Origin: Diplolepis rosae | Taxonomy: Eukaryota; Arthropoda; Insecta; Hymenoptera; Diplolepididae | Length of the DNA stretch: 64,000 nucleotides | NCBI GenBank assembly: GCA_030998225.1 | Contig: JAPYXD010000715.1 | Span: 4,344,501 to 4,408,500, forward strand | Direction of reading: 5' to 3' | Part shown: positions 9,377 to 18,816 of the stretch, one piece after another | Numbering within the stretch: position 1 is the first letter of the stretch | Layout of the letters: every line of letters starts with the position of its first letter | Program-made: the position numbers and the translations under genes | The notes under the pieces: model-generated | Database searches by the model: none | Told to the model about the DNA's origin: nothing | Seen by the model: only the letters and a program-made list of their open reading frames with translations

Positions 9377-9597
9377 CAGAGCTCCCAAACTTGAAACGCC
9401 GCTGGCGGGGAACCGTCCCCACGCATCGGCCACCCGCCGTTGCCCCTCAGCTACCTTCCCATTCAAATAGAAAGACGAGGCTGGCGGGGTATCGAGTTTA
9501 AGGGGAAGGTAGCTGAGGGGCAACGGCGGGCGGCCGATGCGTGGGGACGGTTCCCCGCCAGCGGCTCGCCAGCGGCGTTTCAAGTTTGGGAGCTCTG
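9377..9597. mobile_element. Fold-back hAT-type MITE with 8-bp target duplication
   Basis: A 221-bp palindromic GC-rich element in AT-rich DNA. The left arm starts CAGAGCTCCCAAACTTG and the right arm is its reverse complement over about 80-90 bp. The exact 8-bp duplication CTACGTTT lies at 9369-9376 and 9598-9605. An 8-bp duplication and CAGNG ends are hAT hallmarks. The right arm carries an internal tandem duplication of GCCGCTGGCG-type sequence that the left arm lacks. No coding capacity. Confidence 0.85.
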
Positions 9598-9605
9598 CTA
9601 CGTTT

Positions 9606-10754
9606 ATGACTAGTATGTAGTAAAACTTGATGAATCAAAGATTCTACTACAGATATAACTATATTTGACAAACAAATTATTCTTATTTCTTGTTGCATAC
9701 AATTAATCGTTACTTTTACAATGCACAAAATTGCAATGGATAGAACTGTGAAATTTTTCACTCGTAAAATGTTTCTATTCCTATAAAAATATTGGAAACA
9801 AGTTTGCCTGGATGACTGGCGCAAAGTTGTCACCATGCAACTGGTTGAGAATAATTACATTATCAATTAGTTCACCCAGAAAAAAGTTTTATTCAAATTT
9901 AAGAAATCGGTTTATTAACTTTATTTCTTCAATTCGAATTGAAAAGATCTTTAGAACAAATATTAATTTTTATTTTATTTTAAGAAATCAAGTTTCTAGC
10001 CTTTTTTAAATGAAAGGAATTATTTTTTTGACATTATTTATTTGATTCAATAAAATTCTTGTTTGATTTAAATAAAGCGATGGGAAAACCTAAGGAATAA
10101 TTTATTTAATTTTGTTACCTTGAACAAAGGAAATTTTTTCATTAAATTTATGAAAATATGCGACTGCTCAGACATTTGGGATATTTGGGATTATAGATTA
10201 AAATGGGTCACCATGTATATAGAATTTATCACAAGTGCAAGAAAACCGATATATGACAATCTTCCTGTTAAGACAATTCAAAGGAACTATACCCGCCTTA
10301 ACAGACATATTCAACCTTGAATCAATACACCGTGTGTCGATAAAATAGTAATGTTGTGTTAATAACTGGATGAGAAAGTCAAGGATTATCAACATGGTTT
10401 CACTAACATTAAGTAAGCGAGATTAATTTTATAATTATAACTACCACCCGGGCTATTGATTTAGCATCGATTATTATTAAAATTGGTAACAATCGATTGT
10501 CGATGACCAACCACCCGCAATCTATGGGAAAAACATCGATTGTTGATAATTGATCATAAATGAAGAACTGATTGCTTGATCTTCTGCAGCCGATTATCGA
10601 TAATAGCCTATATAATCTATAAATTACAGTTAAATAGATGCAAGTGTGAGTATTTGAATCTACATTTATTTGTTGACTAGAAATAAAAATAAGCAATAGA
10701 GAAAAGAGATAAGATACAAAATCGAAGTCTATGATCGATGATGACAACTACTTA
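9606..10754. other. AT-rich, no gene seen
   Basis: Only short frames with no motif. Repeated ATCGATT words around 10455-10560 give weak local dyads. Confidence 0.4.
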
Positions 10755-10762
10755 CAGTAGGT

Positions 10763-10855
10763 AGTGGGAGCGAAACGTGACTGGTAAGAGTTTTGCGCGA
10801 TACGTGCCTAGTACCAGTTTTGCGAGATACGTGACTAATACCAGTTTCCTGAGAT
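10763..10855 (+). repeat. Short tandem repeat, about 27-bp unit, three copies
   Basis: Three diverged copies of a unit like GCGAGATACGTGACTAATAC plus CAGTTTT. They are bounded by GTAGTGGGAG on the left and CTCCCACTGCC on the right, a short inverted pair that may mark a small element. Confidence 0.5.
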
Positions 10856-10906
10856 TCACTCCCACTGCCTTTACTATTGAAAAATCGAATAATATATATA
10901 TTCCAG

Positions 10907-11041
10907 ATTCACCTCCGGAGGTTTGACATTAAGTTCCGATCAGTTGTACGGTCAACTCGATTCATTTCGGACCAGCAAGTCAACCTCGTGAGCAGACCCT
11001 TCGATAAACAAGTCTCATCGGTTTCTTTGCGCACAATTCTA
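10907..11041 (+). repeat. Dispersed repeat, copy 2 (partner at 2495)
   Basis: Same-orientation match to 2495-2631 (GGTCAACTCGATTCATTT, GAGCAGACCCTTCGATAAAC). Sequence beyond 11041 is not shared, so one or both copies are truncated. Confidence 0.6.
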
Positions 11042-11294
11042 CCTTCGATACTTGGTAAATGAAATCCTTGATCCTTAGGTGGTGCAAATCCGGAAACAGT
11101 AATGCTATCTAGTTCCTTTGGATTACGTGTATCGTCGTATTTAGTCGTGTCGGTTAATAGTGATTCAGTTCTGAAATCGGGACGAACTAACCTATCTTGT
11201 TAACAAGTGCATGCCAGACTCATTTCTCGTGTACTTAGCAAGATACGCAAGCGGATAATTGATCACACCAGTTGGTGGACTTTCATCCCTTACA

Positions 11295-11420
11295 CCAAAC
11301 TACCTGCTGCGAAATTTATCGTTTTCTTGCTACACACGGAGACACAAACGAAAACCAAACTTCCTCCTGAGAAATTTATCGTTGTTTTCCTATCTCACGG
11401 AGACTTAAACGAAACCAAAG
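11295..11420 (+). repeat. 60-bp tandem duplication
   Basis: Two copies, 11295-11354 and 11355-11414, start CCAAAC and share GAAATTTATCGTT and CACGGAGAC; a third begins at 11415. The period is exactly 60 and so leaves the frame open (20-residue repeat), but there is no other sign of coding. Confidence 0.65.
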
Positions 11421-11429
11421 TATCCTGAA

Positions 11430-12126
11430 AGACTTTGTGACGTTGACTTGCAACTTAGAAGTAACAAACGACAATTCTCTGTTTCCCCCTCTAATCTAAG
11501 AGATAGACAAGTAAGTTACCACATAAGTATCGTTCTTTCTGTAAACATATGCAACATCTTATTTGTTTATAATAAATTATCTCATACACTTATAAATTCA
11601 ATGTTTTGTTATCATTGTGAACAACTCAGGGCCCATAGACCTGACAAGTGACAATATACCCACAAATAAAAATAAATTATCAAGCCTTACCAACCTGATA
11701 TAATCAGCTAACCGCCTCCCTTACATCCAAAAATCCAAACTACCCTCGCCTTTCGCTCGGGACGTAACAGATGGACCATTTTTAAATTATTATGATGGAA
11801 TTTTTGGTCTGCAAGTAGAATGACACAGTCCGTCAAGCTCTTATTTACTCCAACTTTTGTCGTATAGGATTCTTCGAAAGAAATTTTAAATATCTACCTA
11901 AATCAGTTTTTTTATGCGGTACCAATTTGTTTGTAAGTGGTTTGTAATTTTCACTTAAAAATTTTTGAAATTATAATTGTATTTATAATATTTTAATTTT
12001 ATTGAGCTTCCAGTATTTTTAAAAAATGTGACATACTACACATCTTATAATATTATCAGTCTTGGTAATGAAATTATCGTTTTTTTTTTAAACAAGGATT
12101 ATTGTATTCTTCACATAAGGTAATTA
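11430..12126. other. No gene seen
   Basis: Mostly AT-rich. The stretch 11690-11770 is C-rich and could be the edge of an unidentified repeat. Confidence 0.35.
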
Positions 12127-12507
12127 ATTTTATGTGCCACCACCGCGCAAACTCGTTTTTTCGCTACAGTTAACAGTAGCGCAATGTAGTATATTGCGCT
12201 ACAGAGGAATGAAATGTAAGAATTGAACTGCGCATGCGCCTATAGCCATGCAACGGAGCAAAATCTTCTTCTTATTCTTCTTCTTCTTCGTACATCGTTA
12301 GCTTCTTACTGGTAAAGCCTTGTACATTTGAACTGCGCATGCGTCTATTGAAATCCATTACTGCTACACAAGATCGATAAAATCAAAATGGTCGGGACTA
12401 TTCGTGACATATCAAGTGTAATGACTAGCGCCGCAAACAACTACAATACTAAATTAGATTCGAGTGTACGCATAAAAACTCGTATACGCACCGAAGTCAC
12501 ATAAAAT
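12127..12507. mobile_element. Short TIR element, copy 1 (partner 37057-37431)
   Basis: Ends are imperfect inverted repeats: left ATTTTATGTGCCACCACCGC, right in reverse complement ATTTTATGTGACTTCGGTGC. The element is present in opposite orientation at 37057-37431. Internal landmarks shared with that copy are two CGCATGC-containing blocks (GAACTGCGCATGCG), a CTT-rich microsatellite (12269-12290) and a TTGCGCTAC segment. No coding capacity and no clear target duplication. Confidence 0.6.
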
Positions 12508-12655
12508 AGAATAACGTGCCAATGCACACAATTCGGGAAATTACGAGACTCGCGACAATGCTCGCAGGACTGATCGCGCCTAGGCTTCGTCTCGGCTTCG
12601 ATCTCCTGCGAGCATTGTCGCTCGTCACGCAATAACCCTCATTGTGCGCCTAGGA
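12508..12655. repeat. Inverted repeat next to the TIR element, shared with the 37-kb copy
   Basis: 12530-12573 and about 12603-12650 form a hairpin, for example GCGACAATGCTCGCAGGA and its complement CCTGCGAGCATTGTCGC. The left arm also occurs beside the other copy (36985-37056 in reverse complement). The repeat family therefore extends past the apparent TIR on this side. Confidence 0.55.
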
Positions 12656-13520
12656 CCGTAATATACTATTATATTCTAATTTCTCTTAATACTTGTATGC
12701 TATTTTGATTTATGGAATTCAATTTTTTTTAATTTGAGTTTTAACATTATATATAGAATAAATCCTGAAGATGCTATCGGAGGGATTTTTCTTTTGTTAT
12801 TTTTTATTTTAATGTGAAAATATATATTCACAAAATAATAATAACACTCAACAAAATTCAACTCACACAGAAATAATTTGGAATTACTTTGAAAAACCTG
12901 TTCATTTAGTATGAAACTGCAAAATACGACCAAATAAACAATTACAAACACTTCATCAGGGAAACTCAAAAGCTATCGCCGGCACGCGTGCACTGAGGAA
13001 AACATAAATCAAGAATCACTGGCATCCACTTCTAGCAATCAAACAACAACAACAATAAATATTTTGAAATCTACTCCAATCCAATCAATTACATGAAAAA
13101 TTTCATATAATTTGCTATTTAATATTTTGTTTCGGAACCTCTAAATTTAATTTCCAAATATTTAAAATGTTAATTTTTTCTATTGGATCTGTAACTTAAT
13201 TCGTGCGGTTTGCTAAGAGATGGCGTAACTTGATTATTATTCCATCGTTCCAATATTCCGAACATACGTTGGAAAGCTACTGTCATTGTGCGTCTTTTTC
13301 AGTATATGTTATTCATTTGAAGCGTAAACAACAATATTTTTTTTTCACTCAAATATGTCGAACTTTGTGCCTGAAAAAGTGTAACTAGTTCTGAAAATGG
13401 TCAGAACTGTGATATATTCTAGCTTTATATTTTTTGAATTCTGTGATAATTCTTAATGTAATTATTTCATATATTCTAATGTTCTACAGAAGTTTTGAAT
13501 TAATCTTTGAATTTATGGCA
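12656..13520. other. AT-rich, no gene seen
   Basis: No motif-bearing open frame or structure that I can support. Confidence 0.4.
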
Positions 13521-13553
13521 CTGAAGAGGGCCCCCATATGTGGCCGAAACGTT
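13521..13553 (+). ncRNA. Possible hammerhead-ribozyme core remnant
   Basis: CTGAAGA (fits the CUGANGA core), a GC-rich segment able to form part of stem II (GG-GCC...GGCC) and then GAAAC occur in the order of a hammerhead core, as found in the terminal repeats of Penelope-like elements. Stem II has a bulge or mismatch, and I cannot find convincing stems I and III or a cleavage triplet. This is only a candidate, perhaps the end of a dead Penelope-like copy. Confidence 0.25.
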
Positions 13554-13649
13554 TGCCTTTCTTTCTTTTTGCGCATTTTTACATCTAATAGTGACATTTT
13601 TAATCAAATAAAATAAGATGAGACTGACCATATGCCAAAATAACAAGAA

Positions 13650-14553
13650 ATTAACAAAAATTTTATCAAATAAACTCTGAAAAAGACGATGATGATCATA
13701 ATGATGTTAATCGTCAACCCCCAGAACCCTTTCCTATAATCTCTCCAACAGAAAAAATTATAACAAGAAACAATATAGTTGAATCTCGCGATCAATTAAC
13801 TATGCAAAAAGATAGTTATTCATATTTTGTTGCGTCAAACGGAACTCCTCGCGATAACGGATCAAAAACTTTACCAAAATTCAAAAATTCAAAATCATCA
13901 GTTTACTCATTACATGAATTATCTCAAAAATTGGAATTACGATCAATTAGTATTTCAAAAACTTCAAAAATTAATCATATAATCTGGGAAGAAGTGAACT
14001 CAATTTTTGATTCAATTTTTTTCAAATTCGACTACAACAATTAATTTTACAAAAATTTAATTGAGAAGCTTATCCTTCAGCATTAGGAGGCCTTAAAGGC
14101 GTCACGAAAACTTATAGTCGAATTGGCCAAAAAATTTCCTGGGAAAATACGAAAGTAGACATTCAAAAATATATTCAAGGCTGTTTACAATGTCAACTGA
14201 AAAAATTAATCAGAGTCAAAACGAAAAATCCTATGGTAATCACTGACACAAAACCTGGTAATTTACATATTCTAACTTTACAAGACAATTTTATAAAATA
14301 TTTTTTAGCAATACCTCTTCCTAATCATCAAGCTAGCATGAATACACATGCTTCCGTGAAAAAATTAATTTGCATATTTAGGTCGCCGAAAGGAGTACTT
14401 AATGACCAAGATAGAGATTTTTCAAGTAATTTACTAAAAAGATTGGCAAAATGTTTTAGAATTAAACAATTTCGTACCACAGTTTTACACCCTCAATCAA
14501 ACGGATCATTAGAACATTCACAGCACGCATGTACGCACGCATACGTAATGTAA
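13650..14553 (+). pseudogene. Ty3/gypsy Pol remnant: linker and integrase
   Basis: The frame around 13700-14042 reads IITRNNIVESRDQLTMQKD then YFVASNGTPRDNGSKTL, a linker typical of 17.6/297-like gypsy Pol. After a frameshift it continues into the integrase zinc-binding region (GGLKGVTKTYSRIGQKI, CLQCQLKKLIRVKTK) and the core (ILTLQDNFIKYFLAIPLPNH, SPKGVLNDQDRDFSSNLLKR, FHP-like LHPQSNGSLEHS). The segment between TKPGN and LHILTLQDN has lost the part that carries the first catalytic Asp. The second Asp (NDQDRDF) and the Glu (SLEHS) remain. It ends just before the dehydrogenase exon and probably lies in an intron. Confidence 0.75.
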
Positions 14554-14562
14554 TAAACTTAC

Positions 14563-14860
14563 TTGATTAGCAGTTCGCAGATAAAGTAGTGCGATAGGCA
14601 AGAAAATTATGTAATGAAACCAGCTCCGATTAACGTTTCTGAATAATCTTGTATAAGAAAAACCTGGGCAGACCATGTATACACAAATTCCAGTGCCTTT
14701 TGTTCGTTTCGCGAGTTCAGCTCCAAAATATGCATTTGCTAGCTTCGAATTACAATAACTTGGGTTCATATGAGTCCCAGTTACCACTTCTTCATCTCGA
14801 TTTAAGTTAGAAAAATCAATTGTACCAGATTCCAGTAGTTTAGAGGTCAGGATGATAACT
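14563..14860 (-). CDS. Retinol-dehydrogenase-like SDR, internal exon with the YxxxK active site
   Basis: Internal exon of a short-chain dehydrogenase/reductase, a family of NAD(P)-dependent membrane-associated oxidoreductases acting on retinoids, steroids or lipids. Acceptor TTATTTACAG|AGTTATC at 14860 and donor AATCAA|GTAAGT at 14563 are both strong. The first nucleotide completes an Arg codon split with the exon at 15162. The frame then runs 99 codons without a stop: VIILTSKLLESGTIDF carries the position of the catalytic Ser (here TSK), YCNSKLANAYF is the YxxxK motif, and VYMVCPGF is the conserved PG loop. The C-terminal exon and the N-terminal nucleotide-binding exon are not recognisable in the window. 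Gene, fragment or duplicate cannot be told apart from this sequence. Confidence 0.75.
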
Positions 14861-15161
14861 CTGTAAATAAGAATGTAAATTAAAACTATTTCAATTTGCA
14901 ATTCTTCGCAATTAAGTGTTCTCAAGTGTATGAACCATAATACTTAAATAATGCAAATTTTGAAAGCTTATACAATTTTTAGAGCTTAATGGTCAAAATG
15001 TTCCTATTTAAGGAACATGGATAAATTCAAATCTTTAAATACTTTAATGTTTCGAAAATTTTGAATATAAAATTAAAATATAAAATTGAAATTTATAATT
15101 TTTTAATATTAAAAATATAGAAGTGGAATATACAAATCAGAAAATTTTTAATGTAAATTAC

Positions 15162-15397
15162 CTGCTAGGAGCACTGGCTTTTAATCTTTCTAGGAGTAGA
15201 TTAGTTAGCAAAAAGTGACCTAAGTGATTGATACCAAAATGTATTTCGAAACCATTTTTTGTTGAAGCATGTTCCTTTAGAGGCATGTAAATTCCGGCGT
15301 TGTTAATTAGTACATGGATTTTCGGGAAGTCTTGCAAAACTTGTGTAGTAAAATCACGTATAGACCGTAAGGAAGAAAGATCTAATTCTATGGGAAT
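15162..15397 (-). CDS. Retinol-dehydrogenase-like SDR, internal exon with the NNAG motif
   Basis: Upstream exon of the same gene: acceptor TTTTTTTCAG|ATTCCC at 15397, donor CCTAGCAG|GTAATT at 15162. It reads [16 protein letters not shown], then [13 protein letters not shown] (the NNAG motif that stabilises the central sheet), [20 protein letters not shown] and ASAPS, ending in phase 2, which matches the following exon exactly. The intron between them is about 300 bp. The exon preceding it should carry TGxxxGIG; I do not find it before 18 kb. The absence of stops and the correct phase argue that this was under selection until recently. Confidence 0.75.
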
Positions 15398-17459
15398 CTG
15401 AAAAAAATTTTAAATGAATGAAATAACATTTTATTTATTTATTCTTAATTAGAAAAAGAACCAAAAATTGAATAGACTGTTAAGATACTTAAAAAGATTT
15501 AAGCCGTGTTTTCTAAAGTATATCTATAGGAGATTGCATTTCTAATATTCTTTATCATTTAAGGGAAGGCACCACCGAAATTTCAACCTGTTGAAATTGA
15601 AATCATTAAAGAGTACTATTTTTTTACAGCTTTATTTTGGCAATAAAATTACGTCATGCAGTCAAAAAATTTCTAATTTTTTTTCCAGCGATGTAGAACT
15701 TAAAAAAATAATTATTACCGATATCGACAAATACATGCGAGTTAATAATCACGTTATCGGAGTCATGTTACAGTTCGGTTCCCGCGACCCGCCAGGTATG
15801 ATAATATAGGTTGCTGCATTGTATCGTAGGCTAAGATGTTGCTGCAAAAATACTAACCTTAAACTCTCGGCTGAACTCTGGGCTAAATATATCGTACCTC
15901 TGACTTATATTACATCTCACAACCTGGGGGGGGGGGGGTGTAAACACTGTTTTTCGATAAGACTCTGTATGCCAATTGTTCTTCAATCAGTTTCAGCAAT
16001 TAAGAGGTCTACCCACATCACCAATTCCAAATAGGCCAGAAATCAACGGAGACAGACTATTTTGGATGAAAATGAGTATTACAAAGCAACAGAAGGCATA
16101 CTGTATGGTGCAGACATTGCTGATTAAGCGTAGGTAAGTTTTTTTCGCGATTTTCCATTTAAAAAAAAGTTTAAACGGGTTTTTATAAAAAACTATAGCT
16201 ATAGCGTATATCAAGAACTTATTAAAATTTGTATTTTACCTGTTTTCTTTTTTGCAAAAAATGTGTGGAAAAAACCCGTTTTTTCCTCTTTTCGAAAAAT
16301 GTCCGCCATCTTGTTCTTTTTGAAGGAAATAAAAAATCGTATGATATGCGCTATAGCCATTAACACAATGAATCTAAAACCGTTTGATTTTTTTGTTTCG
16401 GAAAATCCATCTCCGAGATTTCATCAACAGTGCACACCTATCAACTTTTTGAGGGCCTATGATTCACCACCATTTTCATCTATAAAAAGTGTCTAAAATA
16501 AATTAAAAAAAATTTATTTATATATTGTAAGTGTATTTACTTATCCTCACAATTTTCATATCAATATCTATAATATAAACCTCTTTAAAAAAATTCATGA
16601 AAATAGCCTTTTTTCCAGTGTCTAATGTGAGTAGATCCCTTAAAAAAACTATGTTGATTTCACACTTTTATTTGCGTCTACGTTTTTAAATTAGGTAGGG
16701 GATCTCGACAATGCGAAAAAACGCCTTTTAAAATGGTTTCGTTTCAACTCCTTTTGACCATTAGGCCTTCATATTATTTTCATGAAAAGACCCCGCAGAA
16801 TTCCTATGTGAAATTGCTTTAATTTGGCTAATTCTTCTGAAAATTTGTTACTTGATAATTTTCAACACGAAGTAGAAAAGTGTTTATAGGCTTAATGTCC
16901 TGCCACAGGTAGTTTTAAGATAGAGTACCCCAAAGTTTGTCCTACGATCTTCTATACAGCGTAGTGCAAATGTAGTAGTTATTTTGAAGTTCGATGATTT
17001 TTACGACTGTATGTACGTGTTTGCATGTATGCATGTGTTTTTAAACGTATAATATACGTTATATTAATTCATTACGATACTATATTTATATATAATGTGC
17101 AGTGTTGCTCCATTTAAAATAAAGTAGAATAATCTAGTAAGGAAATTTATTAAGTCAAATCAAGAACCGCTCTTGTTTTTCGAATTGATTCATCCAGTTT
17201 TGAACTCTGAAACGGATAAAATTATCAAAAGTCTGCTTTTTCTAAGGTCTATGAAGATACTTTCAATAGTAAAAGTGCATAAAACATGTTAGTGTATGTT
17301 AATGATTACGCTTTCATTGCACTTATTCATCAACAATATTAATCTCAACATTCCGAGGCACATCTGAACGTTCTCGGTCTGCAGTGTCCAATGTATAATA
17401 GAGAATTACTAACGCAGGAATTCGTTAACTTCAATATAGAAATAATAATATGTTATGGC
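15398..17459. other. No gene seen; probably intron of the SDR gene
   Basis: AT-rich with a G10 homopolymer near 15926-15937 and some local dyads (for example AAACGGGTTTTT near 16172 against AAACCCGTTTTTT near 16271). No SDR first exon recognised on the minus strand. The short frame at 16263-16496 has no motif. Confidence 0.4.
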
Positions 17460-17900
17460 AACCTAATCATACCCCGGAAGAGCTGCGCACTCAAATGATC
17501 TCGGGCAATTATGATGGTAAAATTGTAGGCTAAAAAGGAGTGAATAAAACGTAAAGAAGGATTAGAAAGAGGTATATGTGACCAGGAATTAAGGATCAAT
17601 TCAATAAGATTGTCAGAAAATGTAACATCTGTCAGAAACAAAAAATTGGTAGGGCTAAAATTCACGAACCAATGTTAATCACCCTTATACCCTCGACACT
17701 TTTGACAAAGTATCCCTAGGTACAGTAGGAAACTTGCCTTTCACCCCTGATGGTAATACACATTCTCACCATGCAGGACAATTTATCCAAATATTGTATA
17801 GCCGTACCTATCCCTGATATTTAGGCAACTAACGTATAGTCGCCCACGCAATAGCAAAAGAAAAAAATAGTACAAAATTTAATATTCATTCCTAATAGCA
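17460..17900 (+). pseudogene. Second Ty3/gypsy integrase remnant
   Basis: The plus frame reads KGVNKT*RRIRKRYM*PGIK then KIVRKCNICQKQKIGRAKIH and EPMLIT. This is the zinc-binding domain of a gypsy integrase with a stop replacing a conserved residue and a TGA where Trp is usual. After frame changes the core segment ILTMQDNLSKYCIAVPIPDI is readable, then stops. It is a different copy from the one at 13650, which is more diverged. No LTR nearby. Confidence 0.7.
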
Positions 17901-18029
17901 TAGTAAATTCCATAAATATTTATGGAACGTTCCATAAATTTACCTGGTACGTTCACAATGTCCGCCCTCGGGGACGTTTCAAAAGGAGATTACTGGAAAG
18001 TCCCTCGGAACGTTCCGGGGGCCTTCAGA

Positions 18030-18181
18030 TTTTATAAGCAAAGAATAGTTTCAAACTCAGCCGAGAGATGGAGACATTGTCTAGTTTTGATAGTACTTTA
18101 ACAAAATGTATGTCTTACCCACCGAGCAAAAGGAAGCGAAGTTGCAGTTTTGTCGAGAGATGTTGCTGCTAATGATAACTT
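18030..18181 (-). repeat. Inverted-repeat arm, left part (interrupted by retrotransposon G1)
   Basis: Reverse complement of about 29337-29487 (shared words include TAGCAGCAACATCTCTCGAC, TTTGCTCGGTGAGTAAGACA). The arm continues after G1 at 24847-24905. The last four bases, ACTT, are the left target duplication of G1. The arm at 29 kb has the same sequence without G1. Confidence 0.8.
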
Positions 18182-18439
18182 TGTAGGCACTCAGTATGCA
18201 AAAATATGTGGGAGACCTACTGTCCCAGGTAGGGTCTGGTAAATGAAGTAACACCACTTAATTAACAAATAACAAGGTATATTTAAAATGGTTGAAGTGC
18301 GCAAGTCTGCGCTTGTTAACACGGGAACGACCCGCTACCAACTGACTTACAATGATGGCTGCCGGTACGGCATAGAATATATTTATACAAGTAGATTAGA
18401 AACTCGCCGAAACGCGGCTAGCCAATGTCGTTCCCTACA
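18182..18439 (-). repeat. G1 3' LTR (258 bp)
   Basis: Begins TGTAGGCAC and ends CCCTACA on the plus strand (TGTAGGG...CTACA in element sense). Nearly identical to 24412-24846 once the MITE and a 7-bp indel there are discounted. It preserves the empty site of that MITE (GTAGATTAGAAACTCG). Confidence 0.93.
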
Positions 18440-18464
18440 ATACTCCCCCCCCCCTCCCCGAGTG
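18440..18464 (-). other. G1 polypurine tract
   Basis: In element sense, a G-rich run (GGGGAGGGGG then GGGGGAGTAT) immediately precedes the 3' LTR. This is the expected plus-strand primer for reverse transcription. Confidence 0.7.
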
Positions 18465-18816
18465 AGAGCGGTCAAAAACAAAAAATTTTTTTTTTAAATA
18501 TTACATATTTTTTTGAACATACAATTTTCATACGTAAAAAAAAAAACTTTTCAATAATGAACAATGTTTACATTTTTAGGCACAGAATTTTGGATCCATC
18601 GGAAATTACGATTATTTATATAAGAAATAACAGTTTGGAGCCTTTGTGCAGCTAATTGTGCAAAATTTGGCAAGGAGAAATAGTCATACTCAGTATATCG
18701 GAGAGAAGAGAAAAAGATGTCCAAGGCTCAGGTCGCAGACGTTTGACCCACCTTGTCACTCGTCTGATATCACCAATATGAGAGATAACATTTTCCTGCG
18801 AAATTTTCACATTACA

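Noticed and set aside
10409..10747. 112-codon minus-strand open frame
   Set aside because: Ile/Ser-rich, composed of ATCGATT-type words; no motif and no support from context.
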